Shown: positions 24,045 to 33,572 of the stretch, piece after piece
Position numbering within the stretch: the first letter of the stretch is position 1
Layout of the letters: each line of letters begins with the position of its first letter
Assembly (NCBI GenBank): GCA_035380245.1
Contig: DAOSXA010000001.1
Span: 62,001-126,000 of the forward strand
Direction of reading: 5' to 3'
Origin: Candidatus Zixiibacteriota bacterium
Lineage (GTDB): Bacteria; Zixibacteria; MSB-5A5; GN15; FEB-12
Length of the DNA stretch: 64,000 nucleotides
The notes under the pieces: model-generated
Seen by the model: the letters and a program-made list of their open reading frames with translations, nothing else
Databases searched by the model: none
Told to the model about the DNA's origin: nothing
Position numbers and translations under genes: made by a program

Positions 24045-27000
24045 ATGCCAGTTAAAGACGGACCTTCAGAATCTATGGGAGCGATGAAAGGGATTCCATC
24101 TACCGAGGATTCGAAGAACAGGGACGCCGATGATATGAAATTCGACCAAGCAACAGCCCGTTCAAACCAGCCAAACGATGAGAGTCTCAAATATCTCCTT
24201 GCATTCTGTGAATCCTCATCCGCAGGTTTTATTCTCTGTGATCGAGATCTCCGTCTGACATTCGCCAATGAGCAGGTAGTACAAACAATCGGCGCGAAGA
24301 ATTTGGATGAACTTGTCGGACTTACGCTCGATCAACTGGTGTCTCCTCCCCCACCTCCGGATCATATAGCCAAATATCGCGAAGTCATAGAAACCGGGAA
24401 AAGCGCTGCCTTCGATGTACTGCCCGTCCACAGCGACTCACTGCAGTTGTTTCATCGCTTCCATGCTTTCAAAGTCGGCGAAGGAATCGGTTTCGTTGTC
24501 TATGATATTACTGCCGAAACACTGGCTAAACGAGCCAATGAAGAAAGCCGTCGTATTCTCCGGGAGACCGGCCGTATGGCTCAAATAGGCGGTTGGGAAT
24601 ACGATCTGAGAACCGGCAAGAGTATTTGGACGGAGTCGCTCTATAAAATCATGGCCTGCCCCGAAGACAAGGAACCGCCGGGCCCCGATGAATTCCGACA
24701 ATATCTTAGCGACGAAGATACGGCCTTAATAAAGCTAGCCCATGATAAAGCGGTCAATTTCGGAGAATCGTTTGATCTGGAATTACAATTAATCCGAGCC
24801 GATGGTCAACGGCGCTGGTTCCGATCGTACGGAGAACCTGTTTTTCACCAGGGTCAATGCATTAAGCTACGCGGAACTCTACAGGACATTCACGTTCATA
24901 AAACCGCGGCAGAACAGGCGCAACAGCACGAAGAGAGATACCGGTATCTTTTCGATAATGCTCAGGTATTGATTGCTGTTTTCGATCCTGATGGTGTCTG
25001 TATCATGATGAATCGTAAAGCAGCCCGGTTTTTCGGCAAAAAACCGGAAGAAATGGTTGGTGCTCACTTCGACCGGCTACATCCAGAGAACGCCGCTCGC
25101 TTCAAGACGTTGAGACAAGCAATCCTTGATGGAGGCGGTCCGATTGAGTCCGAGGTCGAAACCACCTTTCCCGTCGGCAGACGTTGGTTGCTTTCTCGTA
25201 TGAACGCCATGCATGACGCCAACGGAGCTATCATTGCCGTTCAGATGATTTCACATGATATAACAGCTCGTAAGAAAGCTGAGAAAGCTCGCGTTGAAAG
25301 TTATCGGATGTTCCGTTCCGTGTTCGAAAACGCCGCCATTGGAATCGCACTGGCCGGACTCGAAGGTCGATGGCTTGATGTCAACCAACGACTCTGTGAC
25401 ATCGTCGGATATAGCCGCGATGAAATGCTGAATATGTCCTTCCGGGACATTACTCATCCAGAAGACATCCCCGACAAACTCGACCGAATTGATTTACTGA
25501 TGAATGGTGAGATCGACAATTTTGTCGTACAGAAGCGCTATATTCGCAAGGACAATTCCGTTGCCTGGGTCAACCTTACCGTCAGCATTATCCGCAACGA
25601 GCAGAATAAACCGGAAAAATTCGTGGTTGCTGTCGAGGATATCACGGAACGAAAGAAGAGTGAAATAGAACTAGCCCGAGCTCATGAAGCCCTCGCAGTC
25701 GCACAGAAAATGGCGCGCATCGGTTATTGGTCGTTCGACATAGCTACCCAGACAGGCTCCTGGTCACCCCAGATGTTTGAGGTCCTGGACCTCAATCCGT
25801 CGGACGGTATTCCCCAGTATGTCGGACTCCATCAGTTCATACATCCGGATGACCGCAAAGCCTTCTCCAAAGCCATGTACAGTTGCACTATAGGCAAGCC
25901 GTACAACATGGTCATCAGAATCGTGCATACGGACGGCTCAATCCATTGGATCAACACCCAGGGTTTTCCGAAACAAAACGATAATGGTGAAATAGTCGAT
26001 GTCTTCGGGATCGTTCAGGATATAACCCATCTGAAGCGCGCCGAAAGCGCTTTGCTTGAAAGCGAAGAGAAATACCGCAGCTTGATCGAATCCATCGATC
26101 TTGGGATATCCATGATAAGTCCCGATTTCGAGGTTATGTCCGTCAATCGCAAGATGACTGACTGGTATCCGGATGCTTCCACCTTAATCGGCCATAAATG
26201 CTATGAAGTCTTTAATGATCCTCATAGAGACACTCCATGCGAATACTGCGCAGTGATCAAGGCATTACAAGACGGTCAGGTACACGAAACCGTATCCAAC
26301 ACGCCTACAGCCGATGGCATACGTAATTACCGGCTGGTGGCCTCACCCGTCTGTAATGAGGCAGGCGAAGTCATCTCCGTCATTGAGACGGTGGAAGACG
26401 TTACTGAGAGCCGTCGTCTCGAAGTCGAGATTCAGAAACAGGCGAAACTGGAATCGATCGGTGTCCTGGCCGGCGGCATTGCCCACGACTTCAACAACAT
26501 CCTCACTGCCATTACCGGTAATCTGTCGCTCGCCCGACTCGATTGTGAACTCGATTCACCGGTAGATATCGCAATCGAACAGGCCATGCGTGCTTCTGAA
26601 AGAGCCCAAAGCATAACCGGGCAACTGCTCACCTTCGCCAAAGGCGGAGCCCCCGTGAGACAAACCAGCAATCTCGATACGGTGCTTCGTGAATCTGCTA
26701 TTTTCAGTCTGCACGGATCCAACACTATTTGTGATTTCGAGATCCCCTCGGACCTGAGGCTGGTTGATATTGACGTGGGACAAATTAGCCAGGTTATAAA
26801 CAATCTCGTGATTAACGCCAGCCAGGCCATGCCGGATGGCGGCATTATCAGGATCACAGCTTCCAACTACGATCATATCGGCTCCGGATCGGGACTGCCG
26901 CTCAAGGCCGTACGTTACATCCGTGTGTCAGTTAGTGATTCCGGTATTGGCATTCAGGATAAACATCTAAAGAAAGTGTTCGATCCGTTCTTCACTACCA

Positions 27001-27551
27001 AAGAGAAAGGCAGCGGTCTTGGACTGGCTTCCTGTTATTCGATCATTCGTCGGCATGACGGCCATATCGAAGTGGAATCATCCCCCGGACAAGGCACTAC
27101 CTTTACCTTCTTTCTTCCGGCATCCGAGAAATCCGAGATAACACCGGTTGAACCAAACAACGTCAATCCCCCGGGTCACGGCCGAATCCTGGTTGTCGAT
27201 GACGAGGCCGCCATAAGAGATATTACGACTAGAATCCTTACGCAACACGGGTATGAATCAGCGGCCGTTGAAAACGGTCATGAAGCTGTCGATCTATACG
27301 AACGGGAGCATACACAAGGACATCCGTTCGATGCCGTGATTCTCGATCTGACCATCCCCGGAAGCATAGGAGGATGCGATATTCTCGAAGCTCTCCGGCA
27401 AATCAATCCCGACGTGAAAGCCGTCGTATCAAGCGGTTATTCTACCGATCCCATCATGTCGAATTATCGGGAATACGGATTCAGCGCTCGCCTCGGAAAA
27501 CCATTCCGCGCAGCCGATCTCGCCGGCGTATTGCATCGTTTACTCAGATGA
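24045..27551 (+). CDS. Multi-PAS hybrid sensor histidine kinase with C-terminal receiver
   Basis: This 1168-residue soluble protein has no membrane helix. Five to six PAS domains occupy about residues 45-790; several are PAS_3-like with the usual PAC ends (DITARKKAEKARVES, DITERKKSEIELARA, DITHLKRAESALLES, EDVTESRRLEVEIQ). Then come HisKA with phospho-acceptor His814 (GGIAHDFNNILTAITGNLSLA), HATPase_c (VINNLVINASQAMPDGG; DSGIGIQDKHLKKVFDPFFTTKEKGSGLGLAS) and a receiver with Asp1101 (VILDLTIPG). It is a cytoplasmic sensor of redox, oxygen or small ligands; the ligand is unknown. It stands alone between divergent prxU and a convergent methyltransferase. Its separate output regulator is not adjacent. 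Confidence 0.93.
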   Translation: MPVKDGPSESMGAMKGIPSTEDSKNRDADDMKFDQATARSNQPNDESLKYLLAFCESSSAGFILCDRDLRLTFANEQVVQTIGAKNLDELVGLTLDQLVSPPPPPDHIAKYREVIETGKSAAFDVLPVHSDSLQLFHRFHAFKVGEGIGFVVYDITAETLAKRANEESRRILRETGRMAQIGGWEYDLRTGKSIWTESLYKIMACPEDKEPPGPDEFRQYLSDEDTALIKLAHDKAVNFGESFDLELQLIRADGQRRWFRSYGEPVFHQGQCIKLRGTLQDIHVHKTAAEQAQQHEERYRYLFDNAQVLIAVFDPDGVCIMMNRKAARFFGKKPEEMVGAHFDRLHPENAARFKTLRQAILDGGGPIESEVETTFPVGRRWLLSRMNAMHDANGAIIAVQMISHDITARKKAEKARVESYRMFRSVFENAAIGIALAGLEGRWLDVNQRLCDIVGYSRDEMLNMSFRDITHPEDIPDKLDRIDLLMNGEIDNFVVQKRYIRKDNSVAWVNLTVSIIRNEQNKPEKFVVAVEDITERKKSEIELARAHEALAVAQKMARIGYWSFDIATQTGSWSPQMFEVLDLNPSDGIPQYVGLHQFIHPDDRKAFSKAMYSCTIGKPYNMVIRIVHTDGSIHWINTQGFPKQNDNGEIVDVFGIVQDITHLKRAESALLESEEKYRSLIESIDLGISMISPDFEVMSVNRKMTDWYPDASTLIGHKCYEVFNDPHRDTPCEYCAVIKALQDGQVHETVSNTPTADGIRNYRLVASPVCNEAGEVISVIETVEDVTESRRLEVEIQKQAKLESIGVLAGGIAHDFNNILTAITGNLSLARLDCELDSPVDIAIEQAMRASERAQSITGQLLTFAKGGAPVRQTSNLDTVLRESAIFSLHGSNTICDFEIPSDLRLVDIDVGQISQVINNLVINASQAMPDGGIIRITASNYDHIGSGSGLPLKAVRYIRVSVSDSGIGIQDKHLKKVFDPFFTTKEKGSGLGLASCYSIIRRHDGHIEVESSPGQGTTFTFFLPASEKSEITPVEPNNVNPPGHGRILVVDDEAAIRDITTRILTQHGYESAAVENGHEAVDLYEREHTQGHPFDAVILDLTIPGSIGGCDILEALRQINPDVKAVVSSGYSTDPIMSNYREYGFSARLGKPFRAADLAGVLHRLLR

Positions 27552-27571
27552 ATCCAGTTGTTGTGAATTAA

Positions 27572-28414
27572 CTAACCGATCACCTCGGCAACGACCGCCA
27601 TCTCGGTCGCTTCCGAGTCGAACGGATCGCCGGCGACATTTGCAAATTTCTTCACCGACCGAAATCCTGAACGCGCCAGTTCACCATCAAGACTTACCGG
27701 CGTGAAGCATTGCATCCAGTTGTAGATCTCCCGCGTTCGCACCCTCTCGATTATGGTCCACTTGTCGACATAGAGTTGCTCCGACGGATACTTGAACGTA
27801 CTCTGAAAAATGAAATGCGGCTGCGAAGACCAGAATCCTTCACCTGTATAAAAATCGAATACATTCTTCTCTTCGGTCAGGTTAAACTGGTTCATGGTGA
27901 CGACATCGAGAACGAGCTTCCCGCCCGGTTTCAGACATTGTCTGAAAATCCCCAGTAATAGTCGGCGCTGTTCCGGGCTAAGGACGCAGAAATCGCAGAA
28001 GATCATGGTTACCAGGTCATACTGCCGGTCCGGGGTGAAATCGAGGTAGTTTTGCTGGCGATAGTCGATCCCCAACTTCTTTTCCTCAGCAATACGGCGG
28101 GCATATTTCAGAGATCGTTCCGAGAAATCGAGGCCCGTTACCTTCATCCCCCGGGAGGCCAGGAGCGTTGTGTAGAATCCGGGACCACAACCGAAATCAC
28201 ACACAGCCGCTCCTCGTTTGAGATCGCATTCCCGGACTAACCAATCGACCGATCGTTCTACGAACTGCTTATTGCGCGAGGCCAGATCAACCGAATTATC
28301 CAGATGATACTCGAGCATTTTCTGAGAAATGTGGGGATCAGCCCAAAGCTGGTTGGCGGTATAAAACTGGTATGGCCGCGGCCGGTCGGCAATTAAGCGC
28401 AATTGGTCAAACAT
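27572..28414 (-). CDS. SAM-dependent class I methyltransferase
   Basis: This 280-residue protein has a Rossmann methyltransferase core: motif I VCDFGCGPGFYTTLLASRG (~98-116), LDFSERSLKYARRIAE, and motif IV-like YDLVTMIFCDFCVLSPEQRRLLLGIFRQCLKPGGKLVLDV. The N-terminal region (YQFYTANQLWADPHISQKMLEYHLDNSVDLASR) occurs in a widespread group of uncharacterised methyltransferases. The substrate is unknown. It converges on the hybrid kinase gene with 20 bases between. Confidence 0.85.
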   Translation of the reverse strand: MFDQLRLIADRPRPYQFYTANQLWADPHISQKMLEYHLDNSVDLASRNKQFVERSVDWLVRECDLKRGAAVCDFGCGPGFYTTLLASRGMKVTGLDFSERSLKYARRIAEEKKLGIDYRQQNYLDFTPDRQYDLVTMIFCDFCVLSPEQRRLLLGIFRQCLKPGGKLVLDVVTMNQFNLTEEKNVFDFYTGEGFWSSQPHFIFQSTFKYPSEQLYVDKWTIIERVRTREIYNWMQCFTPVSLDGELARSGFRSVKKFANVAGDPFDSEATEMAVVAEVIG

Positions 28415-28716
28415 CCATTATTCCCCGATTTAAGAGACACTTTTGTCATCCTCAAAATATAATAAACACCGGACGAAATAAAGCACGAACCGCACCGGGT
28501 ACTCATGCTGCGATCGGAGCAGGGATAGCCTCAACGGACCATCGTGGAAAATAGCATATTCCCTGAAATCAACCAGCAGGCTTCAGCCCAATCGCGACAA
28601 CGAGTTGCGTGCTTTAGTGCCGAGAATGATTGGCCACTTGCCCATATTCCTCAACGACACTATCTTGTGTCCGGGCTTTTTTGCCCGTGATATTGATCGA
28701 TTGCCTTGAAACGAAA
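28415..28716. other. Intergenic region with a short dyad
   Basis: This gap lies between divergent genes. It contains CGGGC-TTTTTT-GCCCG at 28672-28687 and no convincing promoter. The kinase reading frame is open back to TTG 28630 in this stretch, so the exact gene start within it is uncertain. Confidence 0.35.
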
Positions 28717-29814
28717 GTGATCCAACCGTTGAACGAACCATCTCCACCCGGCCGACATTCCGAGCAGTGTCATCTTCTATTACGCATAGTCGATCGCCTC
28801 GTCGATTCCTCGAACAATTCAACCGCAGAAATTCTTCACTGGTTGGCAGAGACACTCTTAGCGGCCCTCGAAACTGAAAACATTTCAGGGCTTTCGGTCG
28901 ACTTCGCCGAACATCATGCCGAAGCCGGTTCGTTTGATTCTTCGCAAACGATTGCATCCTTCTCTCCGCGTAGCGGTAATTCGACCACCCGACTCTCTCT
29001 TTCGGGTTCGGGTAAAAAGAAGATCATGGAAGACACCCGTGAATGCCTCCAGACCATCGTCGACACCGTAGCTTTGTCGCTGCAACACCATGGGAACGAT
29101 AACACCGCATCCGAGTTGAAACGATCCGAAGCTCGTATTGCCGCATACCGTTCCCTTCTGCAGAAGCTCGCCTCTGAGCTCTCATTGGCAGAGGCTCGCG
29201 AACGACGCAATATCGCCGAGGACCTGCACGATCACGTCGGTCAGGCTCTTGCTTTCGTTCGTACTCGGCTGGCCCGCCTTCAGGGTAACTCGGTTTTCCA
29301 TGGTTTCGAGGAAGACTTCTCCGAATCGCTGCGCCTGATCGATCAGACTATCGCATATATTCGTAATCTGACGGTTACCATCAGCCCCCCTGTTTTATAC
29401 GAACTGGGACTGGCTCCGGCTATCGAATGGCTCGTTGAACAGGCTGAACATAAATACGATCTAAAGGCAACCCTGACAATAAGGGGAGATTTTTCTTCGC
29501 TTGGAGAGGACCTGCGCGTTATCTTATTCAAAACGATCCAGGAACTGCTGAATAACATCGGTAAGCACGCTGCCGCCAGGCGATTCGAACTCTCCGCGGC
29601 TTACACCCGCAGCGGTCTCGAAATTAAGCTGTGCGATGACGGTCGCGGTTTTGACACCAGCATCCTGGAGCGACGGGTAGCACAAAACGAAGGATTCGGT
29701 CTGTTCAGCATCCGTGAGCGAATCCAGTACATCGGTGGCTTACTACAGATCGAATCACAACCGGGACACGGTACAACCGTAACGATTACCGCCCCGCGAT
29801 GGACGAAGGACTGA
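28717..29814 (+). CDS. Soluble NarL-type sensor histidine kinase
   Basis: This protein of about 365 residues has a HisKA_3 dimerisation domain (EARERRNIAEDLHDHVGQALAFVRTRLARLQ) and a HATPase_c domain (LFKTIQELLNNIGKHAAARRFELS; DDGRGFD; EGFGLFSIRERIQYIGGLLQIESQPGHGTTVTI). The ~150 residues before it may be a divergent GAF-like sensor. There is no membrane segment. The response regulator gene follows after four bases, so the two are a cognate pair. The start is unclear: GTG 28717 is used, while TTG 28630 gives 394 residues, and neither has a clear ribosome binding site. Confidence 0.85.
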   Translation: MIQPLNEPSPPGRHSEQCHLLLRIVDRLVDSSNNSTAEILHWLAETLLAALETENISGLSVDFAEHHAEAGSFDSSQTIASFSPRSGNSTTRLSLSGSGKKKIMEDTRECLQTIVDTVALSLQHHGNDNTASELKRSEARIAAYRSLLQKLASELSLAEARERRNIAEDLHDHVGQALAFVRTRLARLQGNSVFHGFEEDFSESLRLIDQTIAYIRNLTVTISPPVLYELGLAPAIEWLVEQAEHKYDLKATLTIRGDFSSLGEDLRVILFKTIQELLNNIGKHAAARRFELSAAYTRSGLEIKLCDDGRGFDTSILERRVAQNEGFGLFSIRERIQYIGGLLQIESQPGHGTTVTITAPRWTKD

Positions 29815-29818
29815 TATC

Positions 29819-30469
29819 ATGGCCTACCGCATCCTGTTGGCTGATGACCATAAGCTGCTGATTGACGGCCTTCACAACTTGCTCGACAACCGCAGTGATC
29901 TCGAAGTAGTCGGGCAGGCAACCGACGGCTCCCAGGCAATTGACCTGGCAGCCGAGTTGAAACCGGATATCGTGCTTATGGATATCTCCATGCCGCGCCT
30001 GAATGGTATTGAGGCGACTCGTCGAATTCTTGCCGAACAACCGAACATCCGCATCCTTATGCTTTCGATGCACTCCGATCGTCGCTTTATCTCCGAATCC
30101 CTCAAGGCGGGGGCATGCGGATATATTCTCAAGGACTCCGCTTTCGACGAACTGACCGAAGCAATCGCCACCGTCCTGCGCAACGAAATTTTTCTTAGTC
30201 GACAAATCAGAGATATCGTACTTCGCGACTATATCGATCGCATCCCCGACAACCAGACAACGGCTTTCGCCAGTCTCTCGGGACGCGAGCGAGAGGTGCT
30301 GCAACTACTCGCTGAGGGGAAATCAACCAAGGAGATCGCAGACATCCTCAACGTTAGTATCAAAACCGTTGAATCACATCGTAAACAGATCCAGGACAAA
30401 CTCAACCTGCGCTCGATTGCCGAACTCACCAAATTCGCTATACGTGAAGGGCTGACACAGCTCGAATAG
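29819..30469 (+). CDS. NarL/FixJ-family response regulator
   Basis: This 216-residue protein has a receiver (LLADDHKLLIDGL; Asp55 in IVLMDISMPRLNG; YILKDSAFDEL) and a LuxR-type helix-turn-helix (LSGREREVLQLLAEGKSTKEIADILNVSIKTVESHRKQIQDKL). It is the partner of the kinase just upstream. The next gene is an ammonium transporter, which suggests but does not prove nitrogen-related control. Confidence 0.93.
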   Translation: MAYRILLADDHKLLIDGLHNLLDNRSDLEVVGQATDGSQAIDLAAELKPDIVLMDISMPRLNGIEATRRILAEQPNIRILMLSMHSDRRFISESLKAGACGYILKDSAFDELTEAIATVLRNEIFLSRQIRDIVLRDYIDRIPDNQTTAFASLSGREREVLQLLAEGKSTKEIADILNVSIKTVESHRKQIQDKLNLRSIAELTKFAIREGLTQLE

Positions 30470-30502
30470 CAGTAAGTCGTTGTCGTACTGCACCTTGACT
30501 AC

Positions 30503-30543
30503 TCAGGGATTTCACCGCTAAAAACCGGGGAAACCCTGATTTT
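30503..30543 (+). terminator. Terminator-like hairpin before the ammonium transporter
   Basis: TCAGGG (30503-30508) pairs with CCCTGA (30534-30539), with inner TTTC/GAAA pairing, then TTTT. It separates the two-component pair from the transporter gene. Confidence 0.5.
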
Positions 30544-30595
30544 CCCTCCTCAATAAAAACCTCATATTTCTTATTCCAAGCAAAGGAGGTTCGAT

Positions 30596-31801
30596 ATGTT
30601 CGACACCGGCAATACCGGTTTTATGCTGGTCGCCACAAGTCTGGTCATGCTCATGACACCAGGCCTTGCGTTCTTCTATGGAGGACTGGTAGGGCGTAAA
30701 AATGTGCTCTCGATCATGATTCAGAGCTTCGTGTCGATGGGCGTTACTACGATTCTTTGGTATGCGGTCGGCTTTTCACTCTGTTTCAGCGGCGGTGAAG
30801 GCGGCATTATCGGTAACCTGGACATGGCTTTCCTGAACGGCGTAAATCCGCTTACTCCGTTCGCCGATGGTCAGATACCGATGATTGTTTTCATCTCTTA
30901 TCAGATGATGTTCGCCATTATTACCCCGGCCCTTATCACCGGAGCGTTTTCCAACCGCGTCCGCTTCCCTGCTTACCTGCTTTTCCTGGTAGCATGGTTG
31001 CTGTTCGTCTATTTCCCGTTCGTCCACATGATCTGGGGCGGCGGCCTTCTGGCCGAGTGGGGCGTGCTTGACTTCGCCGGTGGTATCGCGGTTCACAACA
31101 TCGCCGGTATGGCAGCACTCGCATCAGTCCTTTTCGTGGGACGAAGACGTGTTGCCGAAAAAGGCCCCCACAGCATTCCGCTGGTTGCTCTTGGCACCGG
31201 TCTGCTATGGTTCGGCTGGTATGGTTTTAACGCCGGATCAGAATTACAGGTCGATGAGATCACCGCACTGGCTTTCCTGAATACCGATGTCGCGGCTTCG
31301 TTTGCCGCTATCTCCTGGCTCATCATAGCCTGGATTCTGGAAAAGAAGCCGAAATTCGTCGGTTTGCTCACGGGTGCCGTAGCCGGTCTCGCTACCATCA
31401 CTCCCGCAGCCGCTTTCGTCTCGACCGGTAGTGCCGCAGTCATCGGCATAGTGGCCGGGCTCGTTTGCTACACTGCGGTCAGTCTCAAAAACAAGCTGCG
31501 TTGGGATGATGCTCTGGATGTCTGGGGCGTGCACGGTGTCGGAGGTGCTCTTGGTATCGTTATGTTGGGCATCCTCGGCAGCACCGTGATCAACCCCAAC
31601 GGCGCTGACGGTCTTCTTTTCGGCGGCGCTGATTTCTTCGTTAAGGAGTTGGTGGCCATCATCGTTTCTTCCATCTATGCCTTCATCTTCACCTACGTCA
31701 TGCTCTGGTTGATCAACAAGGTCACCACTGTTAAGACCACCGAGACTGAAGAAGGAACTTTGGACGAGTCACTGCACGGTGAATCCGCTTATTTGAGTTA
31801 G
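30596..31801 (+). CDS. amtB: Ammonium transporter (Amt/MEP/Rh family)
   Basis: This 401-residue inner-membrane channel has about eleven helices. Signatures include TPGLAFFYGGLVGRKN, the family motif DFAGGIAVHNIAGMAAL with the first pore His, and WGVHGVGGALGIVMLGILG with the second. It takes up ammonium as a nitrogen source. AAAGGAGG precedes the ATG. No GlnK/PII gene follows, unlike most amtB operons; a porin gene follows after 23 bases instead. Confidence 0.95.
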   Translation: MFDTGNTGFMLVATSLVMLMTPGLAFFYGGLVGRKNVLSIMIQSFVSMGVTTILWYAVGFSLCFSGGEGGIIGNLDMAFLNGVNPLTPFADGQIPMIVFISYQMMFAIITPALITGAFSNRVRFPAYLLFLVAWLLFVYFPFVHMIWGGGLLAEWGVLDFAGGIAVHNIAGMAALASVLFVGRRRVAEKGPHSIPLVALGTGLLWFGWYGFNAGSELQVDEITALAFLNTDVAASFAAISWLIIAWILEKKPKFVGLLTGAVAGLATITPAAAFVSTGSAAVIGIVAGLVCYTAVSLKNKLRWDDALDVWGVHGVGGALGIVMLGILGSTVINPNGADGLLFGGADFFVKELVAIIVSSIYAFIFTYVMLWLINKVTTVKTTETEEGTLDESLHGESAYLS

Positions 31802-31824
31802 TGTTCTAAGCAATGGAGAAGAAA

Positions 31825-32577
31825 ATGTTACGTAAAATGAGCCTTACTGTCCTGTTGTTAGCCATGATAACGCTCAGCTGGGCCCAGATCGCCGTCGCCG
31901 AGAACGACTTCTCGATAACAACCGGCGTCGATCTCTACAATCGCTATGTCTGGCGCGGAATGGATTTCGGCAATGCCCCTAGCCTGCAACCTACCTTCGC
32001 CGTCGGCTATGCCGGATTCGAACTGGGCGCCTGGGGTGCATACACCATGTCAAATGAAGCCTCAGACAACGATGAAATCGACCTCTGGGTGAGCTATACG
32101 CTCGACCTCAACAACGGCGCATCCGTAACCGCTCTGGTAACCGACTACACCTTCCCCAACTCCGGTATCAAGTTCTTCAATTTCAACGACTATGACGCTG
32201 TGATTGACGACACCATACCGGATCCCGGAGCTCACACGATCGAGGTCGGCGGTATCTTCACCGGACCGGAATCGTTCCCCATTTCACTTTCCGGATTCAT
32301 CAATGTCTACAACGACGGCGGCAACAACACCTATTTCCAGGTCGATTACCCGCTTACCGTCAATGAGACTTCGTTGAATTTCTTCGTTGGCGCTACCGGC
32401 GGCAGTGAAGACAATCCCGACTACTACGGGACTGACGATCTCCAGGTTATTAACATCGGGGTGAATGCTTCGAAAGACATCAAGGTTACCGACAATTTCT
32501 CACTGCCTCTCAGCGTGTCTTTCATAATAAACCCGAACGCAGAGATGCATTACCTGCTGGTAGGAATGAGCTTCTAG
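31825..32577 (+). CDS. TorF-like putative porin, co-transcribed with amtB
   Basis: This is a 250-residue exported barrel protein with the signal peptide MLRKMSLTVLLLAMITLSWAQIAVA. The first strands (TGVDLYNRYVWRGMDFGNAPSLQPTFAVGY) match the TorF-family putative porins, which often lie next to ammonium transporters. The C-terminus is MHYLLVGMSF. ATG 31825 is chosen because GGAG lies six bases before it; the in-frame ATG at 31813 overlaps that site. It probably admits ammonium or small amines through the outer membrane (inference). Confidence 0.8.
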   Translation: MLRKMSLTVLLLAMITLSWAQIAVAENDFSITTGVDLYNRYVWRGMDFGNAPSLQPTFAVGYAGFELGAWGAYTMSNEASDNDEIDLWVSYTLDLNNGASVTALVTDYTFPNSGIKFFNFNDYDAVIDDTIPDPGAHTIEVGGIFTGPESFPISLSGFINVYNDGGNNTYFQVDYPLTVNETSLNFFVGATGGSEDNPDYYGTDDLQVINIGVNASKDIKVTDNFSLPLSVSFIINPNAEMHYLLVGMSF

Positions 32578-32641
32578 GCCCACTACACTTACTTGACAAC
32601 GTTGCGTCAGCAACAACGGAAGCTGATCTGACCAGCCACTC

Positions 32642-32676
32642 AAACCGGCTCGATTTCCCAGAATCGAGCCGGTTTT
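32642..32676 (+). terminator. Intrinsic terminator of the amtB-porin operon
   Basis: A perfect 14-bp stem (32642-32655 with 32662-32675) and 6-base loop is followed by TTTTATAATTT. Confidence 0.88.
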
Positions 32677-32697
32677 ATAATTTCGCGAAAAGCGTAA

Positions 32698-33555
32698 TCA
32701 GACTAACGACTTATACCAGACATTCATACTCTCAATGCTGCCGGAGATGTTGGTATTATTGATGAGTCTCCCCCCAAAAGCGTAGCCGCAACGCGCGAAA
32801 GTTATATTCATACCGGGGGAAATTGCCCGCGCAATAGTATAGGCTGTTTTTACCCCCCGAACTCTCATGGCATTCTCCATCTGCTCCAGGAGCACTGTCG
32901 CAAACGAATTTCCACGATAGTTTGGCAAGGTTGCAAAATCGGTCATCTCCACATTTCCGCTCGCTTCGTCCATCTCGGCCGACGACAGCGACACTAGGAT
33001 GTTGCTGACCTCTACTCCGAAATATAACACGTGTGTTCGCATCGTCCGTAACAAATAATCGGGATTGTCGATAGGGAACGGATACGACGGAAATACTTCT
33101 CGGTAAATATACGCCATCCGGGCGACATCGGAAGGCTGACATAACCTGAGTACCCCGTGTTCCGGAAGGATTCGATTACTTGCCCCTCCTTCGTTTTTGC
33201 GACGAGTAATGTCTATCACCTCATTCAACTCATCTTCGTTGGATAGCTCCCGACGCTTTTTGTCGGGATAATAACCAAGAAAATCAGCAGCTTCGACGCC
33301 GTTGTAAAATCCGAGAATCTTTGCTTCCACGGTATACCCGGCAGCCTCGAACGGCGTCACTTTTCCTACCGGCACCTTGGCGAAAATCTTCGTGTATCCT
33401 CTCTCATGAGCCAGTTTTGCCAATTCAGCCACCAATTCATCCGGATCGGCTTCACCAATCTTCATCAGGTAAATGCGATTGCTGAGTGGCCCGTGTTGTA
33501 TTATCGAACCGTGAAACTTCTCTATCGTGTCTTGTTGTTGTAAAGCAGAGGTCAT
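32698..33555 (-). CDS. ablB: Beta-lysine N-acetyltransferase (AblB)
   Basis: This 285-residue cytosolic GNAT enzyme acetylates L-beta-lysine to N-epsilon-acetyl-beta-lysine, a compatible solute. It has the AblB-type N-terminal half (KIFAKVPVGKVTPFEAAGYTVEAKILGFYNGVEAADFLGYYPDKKR) and a C-terminal acetyltransferase core (VEMTDFATLPNYRGNSFATVLLEQMENAM; YTIARAISPGMNITFARCGYAFGGRLINNTNISGSIESMNVWYK). It is last in an operon with lysine 2,3-aminomutase, which supports the assignment. ATG 33555 has GGAG seven bases upstream; a TTG lies 12 bases earlier. Confidence 0.92.
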   Translation of the reverse strand: MTSALQQQDTIEKFHGSIIQHGPLSNRIYLMKIGEADPDELVAELAKLAHERGYTKIFAKVPVGKVTPFEAAGYTVEAKILGFYNGVEAADFLGYYPDKKRRELSNEDELNEVIDITRRKNEGGASNRILPEHGVLRLCQPSDVARMAYIYREVFPSYPFPIDNPDYLLRTMRTHVLYFGVEVSNILVSLSSAEMDEASGNVEMTDFATLPNYRGNSFATVLLEQMENAMRVRGVKTAYTIARAISPGMNITFARCGYAFGGRLINNTNISGSIESMNVWYKSLV

Positions 33556-33572
33556 CTGAATCTCCAAAATCG

